Part shown: positions 20,304 through 31,072 of the stretch, in pieces
How positions within the stretch are numbered: the first letter of the stretch is position 1
Layout: each line of letters begins with the position of its first letter
DNA from: Ascarosepion bandense
Lineage: Eukaryota > Mollusca > Cephalopoda > Sepiida > Sepiidae
Reading direction: 5' to 3'
NCBI GenBank assembly: GCA_037127315.1
Contig: JBBBDQ010000228.1
Coordinates: forward strand, 248,501 to 312,500
Length of the DNA stretch: 64,000 nt
The notes under the pieces: model-generated
Databases searched by the model: none
Told to the model about the DNA's origin: nothing
The model's input: the letters and a program-made list of their open reading frames with translations, nothing else
Program-made: the position numbers and the translations under genes

Positions 20304-21293
20304 CCTATTTCACAAAAGGGGTTAACCAAACGTTGATACCTTACTATGTGTCGGCTAAGTTCTTCCCCCCACCAAAAAAAAAAAAAAACACTCAAAGAAA
20401 CAAAAAAATAAATAAATGTTTCATGTACTTTTCTTTCTGTTTCTTCAGCAAGAACTATTCCCGAGAATCGCAAGTTATGTGGCGGTCTCGTGTTACTAAA
20501 GACAAGGTAAAAATGGAAGAATTCAATAAATTCTTATCAAAGAGATGGTCTTTTTTTTATGTTGTTTCAGGAGAATATAAAAGATTCACTATGTCAATGC
20601 CAATTTTTTGTTTGCTTTGGCTTCTGATACTGGAGGCCTTTCATAAAATTAGTTTTCTAAGAACAGTTTTCCGTCTGGTGTTAAATTTACATTTCGATTT
20701 CTACGACAATTGCATACACGCGGCTTCCTTAACCACATGATTGCGTGTCTTCGATATAAAAACGCATTCTAGTTGCTCAGTATCTTGATAGAGTTTACGA
20801 AATGAAAAGGAATTTATTAAATATCTTCTAAGAATGTTTTCTTCAACGTATTAACAAAACAAAGATAACGCTTGACTTTGCTTTTAAATCAAAGGAAAGG
20901 GGTGGCGGATAAGTCATAAGAGAGTTTTACAAGCGAGATCTGCAACTGTTAGCATCGAACAATTCTAACCGTAAGATCGTATGGCCTTGGTGCCAGCTAA
21001 GTAATACGCTTAAATTCATAAAGTAGCCGTACCAAACATAACAAGAATAAATTCAATATCATTCCCGCGGACTTCTAGTTAAAGTTTTATTCTCTACTCC
21101 GTAGCCTATTTCTCATACACGCAACGTTGCAACACGATTGCTATTTCCATCGCGAGTCCAATTTTTCCTTATACAGCCATTTAGAGATAGGACAAGGCAG
21201 GCTACTCTCACTGGATAGAAACAATATTACACCTGATTCGGACTGTAAGAAGAATTTTCAACACAGACAGGGTTTTCTCTAAAATTTACCATT
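20304..21293. other. No repeat recognised; one candidate exon
   Basis: Mostly unassigned. A forward frame at 20333-20740 spans a 58-bp segment (20449-20506) with a good acceptor (pyrimidine-rich, TTCTTCAG) and a GTAAAA donor. It encodes KNYSRESQVMWRSRVTKDK. This could be a host exon; there is no homology to support it. Confidence 0.35.
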
Positions 21294-21302
21294 ATGGGGA
21301 AT

Positions 21303-21603
21303 CAGTCAGTTAAGTGCCATCCGTGATACACGCTTGAGCGACCATGTCTCGAAAGAGACATGACTGACTGGGCAGAAGATTATCCCGCAGTAGATTGCCA
21401 TTGCTTTCTGCGGTAGACTGGTTGCCAACCAAGGCTATAGAACCCAATCCGTCCTGTTATTTGACCCATAGCTGGAGTGAAGAGACGGATTAATACCTTT
21501 CCCAAGGGTATTTGCGCGTATATGATTGCAACGAACTCAACTGGAATTCGAACTCGGATATCCGATTTCTCGTTCCGAGTCGATATCCACTGGACCACAA
21601 TGC
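21303..21603 (-). repeat. SINE-A copy with 9-bp target-site duplication
   Basis: Flanked by ATGGGGAAT at 21294-21302 and 21604-21612. The head ends ATTGTGG, a slightly short 5' end. The hairpin is perfect. Confidence 0.88.
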
Positions 21604-21712
21604 ATGGGGAATAGTTTTTCGCAAATAGTGCTTTCCTAAACCGTAAAATTTAATGTCATAAGTCAATTGTTATTTTTATTATCCTTCTAATCTTTACTGT
21701 TTAATCATTAAA

Positions 21713-21985
21713 GCGAGTTGTGGTGCAGTGGATATCGATTCGGAATGACAAATCGGGGAGCCGAGTTCGAATTCGTTTAATTCCTTGCACTTTGGAAAGG
21801 TATTAATCTGCCTCTTCTCTCCAGTTATGGGTTAAACAATAGGACAGATTTGGTTCTATAGCCTTGGCTGACAACCAGTCTACCACAGAAAGCAATGACA
21901 GCCTACAGTGGGATAATCTACCCAGTCAGTCATGTCTCTTTCAAGACATGATCACTCCAAGCGTGTATAATGTATAATTGACTGA
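21713..21985 (+). repeat. SINE-A copy with body deletion
   Basis: Head AGTTGTGGTGCAGTGGATAT and an intact B box. The ACTTACGCGCAAATACCC section is deleted. Hairpin CATGTCTC...AAGACATG. Confidence 0.8.
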
Positions 21986-22086
21986 ATCTGTACTGTTAAC
22001 CACATTCTCGGTCTTGAGTATAACGGTAAACTTCATCCGGCAACAAGTCTCTGGGAGGTTATTAGAAGCTTGGAAACACCTTTTAA

Positions 22087-22620
22087 TTTTTTTTATAATC
22101 ATATCACCCCACACCCCAAGCAAGGCATTTTATTGCCACTGTTTTTCAGGGGGTTACATAGGAGGAAAGTTATGAGAAAGAGTGACAGGTTATAGGGGGT
22201 GTCAGGAAGTAGATAAGAGAAGGATGAGAATACTGATGAGAGTGGAGTGAACGGAGAAAGGATCATGAGAGGGAGGATGCAGGTTAGTGAGATAGGAGAT
22301 GACTACTGACTTTACATTTAAATTCTTGGAGATTATAGCTGCTATTTACATTTAAATTCTTGGAACTTATAGCTGTCGAGAAAGCAGATTAGTTAGATAG
22401 GGGATGACCATTGACTTTACATTTAAATTCTTGGAGATTATAGCTGTTATTTACATTTAAATTCTTGGAACTTTTAGCTGTCGAGAAAGCAAATTAGTTA
22501 TATAGGAGATGACTATTGACTTTACATTAAAATTCTTGGAGATTATAGCTGTCGGGAAAGCAAATAAATTGAAGGGAATTCCACAGGTAGAATTACTGTT
22601 GTTTTTAAGACCACACTGAC
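22087..22620 (-). mobile_element. CR1-like LINE 3' UTR with internal tandem duplication
   Basis: An antisense CR1-like 3' end: poly(T) side at 22087, TCATATCACCCC...GCAAGGC, then GGGGGTTACATAGG and a 3' UTR up to a decayed coding end (GGGAATTCCACAGG) near 22575. A unit of roughly 125 bp containing TTTACATTTAAATTCTTGG is repeated between about 22300 and 22560. Confidence 0.65.
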
Positions 22621-22674
22621 ACGGCTGGTAGAACCTCTTAGCGGCAACATTCTATGGGAGGATAGTTAGTCGAA

Positions 22675-23215
22675 ACACTATGAAAATATAGAAATAAAAT
22701 GCTATAACTAAAATTCCAGCAATAGGTTTTGGGAGATGAAAATATATTTAAAAAAATACCAGCATTACGTGACTCTCAACAAAACTCACTTTATAAAAAT
22801 ACGTCAATGGAATCTGAACTACAAAATGATTTCTTACAAAGAATACATACTCCATTAATACAAATCTTTTATAAAAGTCTTGTCGGTATTAAAGAAACCA
22901 TTATGGTTGATATTCCATAAAACTGAATGATCGAACCAAATTATACTTAAAGTATAAAAATATTTTTGTCTTATATAGCAAAATTACCAGCAATAAATTT
23001 TTGAAGAAAAAATTATTCCCTGCAATATATTTTAATCTCGACAAAAAAAAAACAACATCTTTACAAAAATTGTTTAATGAAACCTGATGTACAAACCTAT
23101 TTTTTTACAAATTGCACATTCAATGTATACGAAGCAATCCTAAAAGAACCTGGTCGGATTTAAAATAACCCATTGAGGTTGATATACCATAAAACAAAAA
23201 TAAACTAAACCACCT
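22675..23215 (+). repeat. Family D repeat, two consecutive relics
   Basis: Contains two tail signatures: near 22885 (AAACCATTATGGTTGATATT) and near 23170 (ATAACCCATTGAGGTTGATA). Each is preceded by repeated ATTACCAGCAATA-type units. The same tail ends the composite SINEs. The forward frame at 22729-22920 is a chance frame. Confidence 0.55.
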
Positions 23216-24073
23216 TTTTTTTCATTCATATCTCACACCGAAGTCATAATTATCATAACAATAATCCCCTAACTTGAGTGGTTCTCAGGCCTTGTATTGG
23301 CTGGATGCTAGTATTAAAATCTTTTTTCCTTGGTTCAGTGATCTTCAGTTGAAAAAAGCTCTAAATAACTAAAAATGTTAGATAATTTACAGTAATCACA
23401 TTCCTGTTATTTGTTAGTGTTGTAGGGTACCATAGGTACTGCAACAACAACGATAGTAATGGGCTTTGGGTAGGGTATCCTGACAAAGTCCTTGCTTCTT
23501 CAGACTGATTTTGAACAAAGAGTTTTGCTTCTTTTAAACAATTTGCCATATCAACCCATAATCTCTCTTTATTCATGCCGTAGTTTGGAAAGAAGAAATA
23601 AATACATGTTTACAAATAACTGCTAGGATTTGAACTCAGCTTGCCGATTTCTTAAAGTCGTTAAACCCTACACTAATAGGACATTTAAAATACGGCATTC
23701 GAAAATACATCTCTCTGTTGCAAAGCGTCATGCATCCAAAATAATTACTATTTTTGCCCCGTAAACAATGGAATTAGACTAAAGTTTTATATTAATCAAC
23801 TTTGAATTATATTGGATTTAACATCAAATACTCTTTGAAGCCAAATTAAATCAACCTTCATCCAAGAACCTTTCACTAAGATTTGAAAGACAGCTTTAAT
23901 TCTTAAGATCCGGCATTGGATTAACTTTGGATTACCTAAATTACTTGCCTTTTGAAAAAAATCCGAAGAAATTGAATTATTTTCAAACAAGGATTAATTT
24001 TGCGCAATGACTTCCCTTTATCCTAATCTGGTTGTAGCGCCGACCACTTCTAGTTGATTGTGTCCATGAGCGA
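23216..24073. other. No gene; weak tRNA-like relic
   Basis: At about 23500-23690 a degraded minus-strand SINE-like sequence (ACAAATAACTGCTAGGATTTG, AACTCAGC) may be an old tRNA-derived copy. Otherwise unassigned. Confidence 0.4.
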
Positions 24074-24194
24074 TTGATATTGCTCTAGTATAGTTCATTC
24101 ATATTGATATTGCTCTAGTATAGTTCATTCATATTGATATTGCTCTAGTATAGTTCATTCATATTGATATTGCTCTAGTATAGTTCATTCATAT
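24074..24194. repeat. 30-bp tandem repeat, about four units
   Basis: The unit contains TTGATATTGCTCTAGTATAG followed by TTCATTCATA. Units are virtually identical with no unique spacers, so this is a minisatellite. Confidence 0.92.
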
Positions 24195-24333
24195 AAATGT
24201 AATCTTATTTCAAAATTATTTTCATCATAATATCGTATTTTATGCCGTTACTTATGTGCCTATTCCATTCTGGTAAAAACGAAACAGCAACGAGAAAGGC
24301 ATTTCCATAGTCGAGCACCTTGCTTCGGATTAT

Positions 24334-24334
<1 letters not shown>

Positions 24335-24395
<61 letters not shown>
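24335..24395. repeat. (CA)n microsatellite
   Basis: A CA run of about 50 bp going into TA. It abuts the 5' side of a Helitron copy. Confidence 0.92.
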
Positions 24396-24398
<3 letters not shown>

Positions 24399-24701
24399 AA
24401 CTTATTTATAAATGGAACTGTGTATGTGTCTGTGTGTGCGTCCGTTACCTATAGACTCCGAAACGGCTGAACCGATTTTCTTGAAAATTTAACAGTTGTA
24501 CTATAAGCGTCTGGGAGTGTTCTTAGCTAGGTTTTGTGTCGAGGTACCCCGATGAATATCGAAAATCGATAATCGAAAAGATCGGGTTATAGAAGTAGTG
24601 GTCCGATTTTAATCAAATTTCATACACTCATAGACAAAAACATAAGAAACGATATTAAAGAAGTTTCAAGGTTTCAGTTCTTACACTAGTTCAGAAAATC
24701 G

Positions 24702-24765
<64 letters not shown>

Positions 24766-24944
24766 GCAAGATGTTTGTGTGTGTGTCTGTTGATCTGTCT
24801 GCATGTCCTTTATACAAATCCACAATTTTTATCCGATTCTCACCAAAAATCACACAGATATTCTTTAGGCTGAGTCTGAGCTCCAGGACCATGAATTAGT
24901 TTTAAAGCTTTCATTACACCCGAGCAACGCCGGGCTATACTGCT
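24396..24944 (+). mobile_element. Non-autonomous Helitron, truncated at both ends
   Basis: Carries the family body: TAAACTTATTTATAAATGGA, GAAACGGCTGAACCGATTTT, GGCAAGATGTTTGTGTG, then the 3' sequence CCGAGCAACGCCGGGCTATA. The initial TC is replaced by microsatellite. The terminal CTAG is lost because the element runs straight into SINE-C at 24945. An (AT)n run lies at about 24706-24762. No Rep/helicase coding is present. Confidence 0.75.
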
Positions 24945-25096
24945 CCACCCACGTCTATTGAACAGGTAAAGAGGCTCATCCCTTGTTCCCTGTTTAGGAT
25001 GTGGTTTCCGGTTTTCTTTTTTCCAATCTTTTCACTTTTACCTAGCCCCCTGCACATCAATAGCGTTACCGGGGTGATATGATTAAAAAATAATTA
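24945..25096 (+). repeat. SINE-C fragment fused to Helitron end
   Basis: Begins inside the SINE-C unit at CCACCCACGTCTATTGAACA and ends with the CR1-like tail (AGCCCCCTGCACATCAATAG...TGATATGATT-A-rich). The B-box-like part is missing. The join to the Helitron shares CT. Confidence 0.75.
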
Positions 25097-25173
25097 TATA
25101 TATATATTTGTAGGTTTCATTGAAAATGACAGACAAGTAATTATGGTTAATTTTGACGTAAATTTTTTTTTGA

Positions 25174-25365
25174 TCATATGACTTTTTTCTTTATATAGAA
25201 ATTGTTCAAATATTTTGTTTATCCGAACTCATTCGGCTATACTTTTAGCCATTATCGTGGATGGATAATGACTAAAATATAGCCGAGAGCGCTCGGTTAA
25301 ACAAAATATTTGGACAATTTTTATATAATTTATGTCCTCAAAAGAAAAAAAAAGAAGTCATAAAA
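25174..25365. mobile_element. Foldback (MITE-like) element
   Basis: An imperfect palindrome centred near 25258. The left arm (TATGACTT... ATATTTTGTTTATCCGA...CGGCTATA) and the right arm (reverse complement, with TCGGTTAAACAAAATAT and AAGTCATA) pair over most of their length. The right arm has a short insertion. No protein is encoded. Confidence 0.65.
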
Positions 25366-25718
25366 TCACTTCGTCAAGGCACGTGATGTAGACATTCGTG
25401 TTGATTCCAAGGTAGTGGGGAAAGTTAAATGGAGACTAGTGATCACTCCAAACACTTTCCTAATCACCATTAGATAGATCAAACTCAGTCCTCTTCTCCG
25501 TCCTCAGATTGACACCCAAAACAGTCTGAAATGTTCATATCAAAGCTCCAAACGCCAAAGTAGTCAACATCATTATTTATCCATCACACCCAGATGGTGC
25601 ACAGAGCCACAACTTTTTGTTGCTAATTCTGTAACAAACTGTTTTTTTTTCTTACGGAACAAGGTTGTTAGCCCTGCACCCAACACTGGAGGACCGGTGG
25701 ACCATTTTTGGTCCTTAC
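25366..25718. other. Unclassified repeat adjoining a 5S-derived sequence
   Basis: On the minus strand, directly downstream of the 5S-like sequence, this region has GCAGGGCTAACAACCTTGTT. That resembles the GTTAGCAACCCTGT stretch in the 5' UTR of the RTE at about 31675. No coding frame was found. Confidence 0.4.
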
Positions 25719-25836
25719 GTTTACAGCACCTGGTATTCCCAAATGGTCACCCATTTAAGTACTGGCCAGGTTCGATGTTGCTTACCTTCTGTGATCGGAC
25801 GGGAACCGGTGTATTCAACACGATATGGTCGTAGAC
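25719..25836 (-). pseudogene. 5S rRNA-derived sequence
   Basis: About 118 nt on the minus strand match metazoan 5S rRNA from GTCTACGACC to the GGTGCTGTAAAC end. The internal promoter regions are recognisable (AAGGTAAGCAACATCGAACC as a damaged A box; GGGAATACCAGGTGC in the C box). Several substitutions (for example GCTGTAAAC and CCATTTGGG) make a functional gene unlikely. It is not followed by the tRNA head seen in the composite SINEs. Confidence 0.75.
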
Positions 25837-25895
25837 TATAAGTAGTACAGCATAACATTTTCAAAATTTTTGGTGAAGTGAACTACTTCATGGTG

Positions 25896-26198
25896 ATTCA
25901 GTTAAATGCCATTCGTGATATACGCTTGGGCGATCATGTCTCGAAAGAATCATGACTGACTGGGCAGAAAATTGTCCTGCAGTAGTTTGCTATTACTGTC
26001 TGCGGTAGACTAGTTGATAGCCAAGGCTATAAAACCCAAACTGTCCTGTTATTTAACCCATAAATGGAGGGAAGAGATGGATTAAAACCTTTCCAAAGGG
26101 TATTTGCGCATAGGAGAATGCAAGGAATTCAACTGGTATTCGAAATCGGTTCCCAGGTTTCTCGTTCTGAGTCGATATCTACTGCACCACAACGCATA
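25896..26198 (-). repeat. SINE-A copy
   Basis: Full length. The hairpin is damaged (CATGTCTC...GAATCATG), the body TTATTTAACCCATAAATGG is intact, and the head ends CCACAACGCATATA. Confidence 0.82.
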
Positions 26199-27147
26199 TA
26201 TTTTCTCATAAACGGTACCCAATCAATCCTACTATACAGTGCAGACAACAAAATCATAAACAATGAACGCGCATGCTTAAATTAAAAATATAAAATGGCG
26301 ACAATTTGCCCATCGCAACATGTTTTGACTGATATATATGTGTCTGGTATTTGTGTGTGTATGAGGATTAGCATTTGTTATATATGTGTATATATATCCT
26401 TGTATATGAGAGAAATTTAGAAAGAAAATTAAGGCTAAAAAGTGTGTCGTCTGATACAAAAGTACAAAGCTGAAAAACATTTTATTTGAAAAAGCGAAAT
26501 TGAAAATACACTCAGCACAAAAGCTAATACAACTAAAAGTAGGCAGGTGTTGATACAAATTGTTTACAAAAGGTGTCTGAAATGTCGGCAATATTTGTTC
26601 TTTGGGAATCAACCTAATTGAATGCCTTTTGTCTCAAAGACAGGAAACGCACCAAAATTTATTAAAAAAATATAACAATATACAAAATCTGTCATATTTT
26701 GATAACATTAAATGCTACAACGAAGCACCGAAATAAGTTTTCAAACGGATGATTAATTAGGAGATACATATATTTATAAAAATGATAATAATGACTAAAC
26801 ATCCGTTTTATTTCTATTCTTTACGTAGGGAAAAAATAAAATATCTTCGTAAAATATATGCACAACATTTTGATTTTAGTTGAGGTACGACTTTTAAAAA
26901 ATTGTGTCCGAATGGTTGTAATACAGGGTCGTTATATGCACAAAGATGTAGCTTATTCTCTGTTTCTAGCTACAAAAGCGCGGGATGCATTATATTCAAG
27001 TCGTACTATACACCCGAAAATACGGTATATCACATATGTTAAGGCTTACGTTAGAATAAATAAATAAAAGCTAATTTTGAAAAGCATTGCTAATATCTCA
27101 CAATTTTTATAACCAAAAATATAATCGTTGTCGAAGATAACATTCAG

Positions 27148-27149
<2 letters not shown>
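26199..27149. other. No gene recognised
   Basis: A+T-rich. The forward frame 26858-27067 and minus frame 26277-26612 show no domain I can name. Confidence 0.45.
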
Positions 27150-27200
<51 letters not shown>

Positions 27201-27240
27201 CATGTGTGTGTGTGTGTGTACGTGTGTGGAGAGAGTTATG
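27150..27240. repeat. (TA)n then (TG)n microsatellite
   Basis: A TA run of about 35 bp followed by interrupted TG repeats and GTGGAGAGAG. Confidence 0.9.
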
Positions 27241-27497
27241 TATTACTTAAGAGAGAAGTGTGGTTTCAGTCATGCCGTCTTCAACGTTTCGTGAAGGAAT
27301 TATTATAATGACTTCACACTACAGAGATTTCACCTGTTCTGATCAGTTAAATGAAAAAACTCACCAGATTAGTACTATTACTTTTCTATGTTGATATCGA
27401 GTACTTTATGCCAAAAAACCTGCTCCCCCAAAATACCTCCCTATTGGTAAACTACTTAAAAAATAACAATTCTTGCACTAATCACCATTACAGTTTA

Positions 27498-27508
27498 ATA
27501 ATAATAAT

Positions 27509-27548
<40 letters not shown>
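27498..27548. repeat. (TAA)n/(TA)n microsatellite
   Basis: A short TAA run followed by a TA run of about 36 bp. Confidence 0.9.
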
Positions 27549-27552
<4 letters not shown>

Positions 27553-27559
27553 AAAAGCT

Positions 27560-28130
27560 TCAACTTGTACAAGGTTAAACTGCCACTCAGTCAGAGAGCT
27601 ACAGGGTAAGAGGTAAGAGGAACAGCTTATGAGTATATGTGGGGAAGATAACTGTTAACTCTAGACTTGAACAGGTTAGGTTTGCAGTACTCGGGGAACC
27701 ATTCACTTGGGAGTTGCTTCCATATTCGTGGGAAGTGATTTGTAGGGGCTAAACGTATATCTCACTAAGTAAATAAAAGTTCTTCGACAGAATATGCGTG
27801 GTATAACTGGTCTTAATTGTAATCGTTAGAACTGGAAATGTTGTTCGCCTGAACCCTTTCTATGGACACATTAGCGAGATGGATAGACTTTCAACATTTC
27901 GTCTGTCGGAAAGGCGTTGTAAATTAGAAAATAATGCATCATCTACAGGATCACGGACATGTTTTGAACTTCATCGATACAAAGCAGTGAAAATTAGGTA
28001 GCTCCTGTTCATGTATGTACTCCATGATCTGGCGAAGTTAAAGTTAGAGAATATTAGAAGTTGAACGGTAGAAGGAAGCGATTATTTTCCCAGTATCTTT
28101 AATTCGAGAACACTAACCATGGGTATATAG
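27560..28130 (-). pseudogene. LINE C-terminal relic, second CR1/Jockey lineage
   Basis: The minus-strand frame near 27650-27745 encodes WKQLPSEWFPEYCKPNLFKS, then RVNSYLPHIYS and a stop. This is the 'RLWNSLP...FK.RLN' ending shared by CR1/Jockey-type LINEs. It differs from the family at 5469/58688 and so marks another lineage. The upstream part is decayed. Confidence 0.55.
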
Positions 28131-28299
28131 TAACCAGCGCAAATGACCACATTTTAATTACAATTAATTTTCAGTTTACTCATTAGGTGTGACCAAAATT
28201 TAAAGACCCTCGTGTCGAGTTGGGAATCTCTTTTGCTTGAAATATTCTTAAAGTAAGTCTTTTTTTTTCTGCCTAATTTTAAATTTTAATTTCGAATTT

Positions 28300-28652
28300 G
28301 ATACTAGATTAGCAACTAGATCCCACCCATTTACAGTGAAACCGATAAAATGCAACCGCAACTTCTACTCCAACAATTTCTTTCCTCTCACTTCCCGACT
28401 GTGGAATTCCCTTCCACACGATTGCTTCCCCGACGGATACAATCTCCAGGAGTTTAAATGTAAGGTCAATAGACACCTCCTAACACACTAACCTGCTCCT
28501 ATTCCTCCTGACATTCCCTATGTCTAACATTCATTCCTCCTGACATTCCCTATGTCTAACCACTCCTTCTCTTTACATTCCCCTATGTAGCCGCATGCGC
28601 AATAGTGGCAGTGGAATATCTTACTTGGGGTGAGATGATTAAAAAAAAAGCT
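28300..28652 (+). pseudogene. CR1-like LINE 3' end, older copy
   Basis: Frames encode SHPFTVKPIKCNRNFYSN, then LTSRLWNSLPHDCFPDGYNL and QEFKCKVNRHLLTH ending in a stop (about 28490). The 3' UTR carries a 30-bp direct duplication (TTCCTCCTGACATTCCCTAT, twice at 28500-28560). It ends in GGGGTGAGATGATT-poly(A). It shares the C terminus of the 5469/58688 family but with a diverged 3' UTR. Confidence 0.75.
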
Positions 28653-28760
28653 TTTCATGTTTAATTGATTTTCTTTCATTTTTTTTTTGATTTTAGCAGA
28701 AATTTCTTGACTGGACTTTTACTAAGTTAAAACTTAGTAATCCAGCACCATGTTTTTTTT

Positions 28761-28967
28761 TGCTCAATTGGAGTAGATAGATCTATCGCCCGGTTCACAC
28801 TCCACCCACATCTATTGAACAGGTTAAGAGGTTCATCCCTTGTTCCCTGTTTTGGATGTGGTTTCCGGCTTTCTCTTTTCCAATCTTTTCACTATTACGC
28901 AGCCCCCTGCACATCAGTGGCGTTACCGCCTTGCTCGGGGTGATACGATTAAAAATAAAAATTAATT
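28761..28967 (+). repeat. SINE-C, single full unit
   Basis: AATTGGAGTAGATAGATCTA, CGCCCGGTTCACACTCCACC, GGATGTGGTTTCCGGCTTTC, then the CR1-like tail GCCCCCTGCACATCAGTGGC...GGGGTGATACGATT-A-rich. This is the clearest monomer for defining the family, about 205 bp. Confidence 0.8.
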
Positions 28968-29129
28968 AAAGTTTCAGTACCTGATTTTCTTACCAAAATA
29001 ATGTTAACTATTAATGTTAACTCAAAGGACAAATTTTGAAGTACCTGCATGTAATATATTTCAAATAAAGATTTATATATTTAATATTTTTTTGATCTTT
29101 TCAAAATCGGTTATGGTGTATCCATGATT

Positions 29130-29560
29130 AGTAGTGGTGTAACTTTAGAATTCTAGGGTTAACGATGAAAATATCCACGTATCCCATTTGAGGTATGGGG
29201 TGAGTTTAAGTTCCAGTAGGCGCACAAGGTTTAGGAATTTTTTGTCAGAATGCCCATTAATCGTGATAGACAAAATATCAGGGTTTGCTTGGTGATTTGA
29301 TTTTTGTGGCATTAAACATTATCCAGCAAATTTTCCTCCCACTGTGCCATTAGAGCTAGGTCAGTGAAGAAATGAGCTGCTAGGTTCCAGTCATATAACC
29401 TTTTAGAAGCGCATTCATATAATTTTGTATCATCAACATATGCCTTCAACGGAGTGATGAGGCTTTCTGATCTCAAAAGACGCTGCTAGTATATCTCTCC
29501 GGCACTGGTAATCAATGATTCTATTCATGTGTCAAAGATAGCTTCCTCTAAAATATGTGT
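29130..29560 (-). pseudogene. LINE reverse transcriptase relic with YVDD motif
   Basis: The minus-strand frame near 29330-29480 reads LKAYVDDTKLYECASK, then DWNLAAHFFTDLALMAQWEE. This is the palm motif C (YVDD) and the 'DL..L..W' thumb-side region of a CR1/Jockey-type reverse transcriptase. Downstream frames (FLNLVRLLELKLTPYLKWD) fit the 'LGI..D..L.W..HI' region. Stops and frameshifts are present. Confidence 0.6.
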
Positions 29561-29736
29561 ATAATTCCTTCAGTAGAGTAATGTGATATCGAAAGACATT
29601 GTTGATATTGTATATATGTTTGCATCTCATTGCCCAAAACATAACATTTTAATCCCCTAAGTTATTGGCTTATATAACCTCTGGTATAGGTGGTGTAGAC
29701 TCCATCTGACGATTAGTAATAAGTGAGAAGTTAACC

Positions 29737-29850
29737 CCCAAACTGGAGTAAAAACTCTATGAAAGTATAGAAATAGACTTTAATAGAAAAATATACATTT
29801 TTTGAAGAAAAAGTATTACCAACAATACATTAAAAAGTTCTCTGAAAAGT
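29737..29850 (+). repeat. Family D body fragment
   Basis: AAAACTCTATGAAAGTATAG, then GAAGAAAAAGTATTACC. Matches 35583-35680. The tail is absent. Confidence 0.5.
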
Positions 29851-30032
29851 TAACGAGAATGGCACTGGAAGAATGTCAGAAGGCAAATAAGCCGAAATGT
29901 CGTAATCGTAAAAATAAAGATGATATTATTCCGAACGTAAAATTAACATAAACACAATTTCTAATTTGAAACTTATTAATCAAATAAAATAAGAATTCAG
30001 TTGGAATGTTGATTGTCTAAGCGTAGCACTAA

Positions 30033-30184
30033 TAGTAGGCACATAGTGAGAATCGACCTCACCGTAATTGTTATAGAGAGGCAAACTTGCTAACCATTAA
30101 ACCACGTTGAAGTGCCCTCAAAATGTTTTCTAGATATGGTGCGAAGCCGAAATTGTGGAGGACCTAGTGAAAATCGAACTCACT
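30033..30184 (-). repeat. tRNA-derived SINE, family B, two partial copies
   Basis: A decayed head (GGCACTTCAACGTGGTTTAA ... GTCGATTCTC in sense) at about 30036-30115, and a second partial copy at about 30130-30184 whose B-box region was hit by the SINE-A insertion at 30185. Confidence 0.5.
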
Positions 30185-30473
30185 CAGTCAGTTAATTACC
30201 ACACGTGATAAACGGTTGGGCGATCGTGTTTCGAAAGAGACATCACTGATTAGTCAGATGATTTTCTACTTTCTGAGATAGACTAGTTATCAACCAATGC
30301 TTTAGAACCCAATTTGTTTTGCTCTTTGAGCCATAGCTAGAGGGAGAAGAAACGGATTAATACTTTTTTCAAGGGTATTTGCGCGTAAGGAATTGCAACG
30401 ATTTCAAATAGAATTCGAACCCGGTTTCCGATTTTTCGTTTCGAGCCGATATCCACTGCACCACAACGCACAT
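30185..30473 (-). repeat. SINE-A inserted in a family B SINE (7-bp duplication)
   Basis: Flanked by ACTCACT at 30178-30184 and 30474-30480. The left flank is family B SINE sequence, so family B is the older element here. Confidence 0.75.
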
Positions 30474-30486
30474 ACTCACTTTCACT

Positions 30487-31072
30487 TCTTCTTTCTTCTT
30501 TTATGTAACTTCTCTCTTCAGGACGTAGGCGATCATGGCCTTCCACGTCTCCCTATCCCTGGTGGCTCTTAGCACGCTTTCTCCTGTAACGACTCTCAGC
30601 CCCCGTTCTGTCATACACCTGCCTGAGCAGGTTGATGACATAAATATGTTATCCACTGATTTCCTGTCTCTTTGTCCCTCTATCTGGCCTCTTAGTATCA
30701 TGTACTCCGGGCCCTTCTTCCTCATTGCATGTCCCAGGAACTTAATTTGTCTATTCTTGATACTCAATATTAATTTCCTTTTCGTTTACATCATTTCCAA
30801 AACCTCGTCATTGGTCGCATGCTCGGTCCACGATATCCGCAGCATCCTTCTGTAGAACCACATTTCAGCTGCTTCAGGTTTTCCCTTCATCTTTGTTGAT
30901 ATTGTCCAACATTCACTGCCATATTGAAGAACTGACATCACATAGCAATCCAGTACTCTCTTTTTTGTGTCTAGTGAAAGTTTCCTTTGTCTTAATACTT
31001 TACTCAGCTTCTGGAACGCGTCTTTCGCCATGCTAATAATCTTGGAAGCGTAAATAATTTCAATAAGCATGA
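30487..31072 (-). pseudogene. RTE-type LINE 3' fragment
   Basis: Two minus-strand frames (30786-31070, then 30501-30767) together give the RTE C-terminal region. They read MAKDAFQKLSKVLRQRKLSL, RVLDCYVMSVLQYGSECWTI, MWFYRRMLRISWTEHATNDE, then FLGHAMRKKGPEYMILRGQI and TWKAMIAYVLK. A single frameshift separates them near 30780. The element ends 3' in a CTTCTTTCTTC (GAA-type) terminus. 5'-truncated. Confidence 0.85.

Noticed and set aside
24074..24194. Short regular repeats resembling a CRISPR array
   Set aside because: Units are contiguous with no unique spacers, and the context is an animal genome; it is a minisatellite.
24205..24387. A minus-strand frame starting with a C/V run
   Set aside because: It is read from the (CA)n microsatellite.
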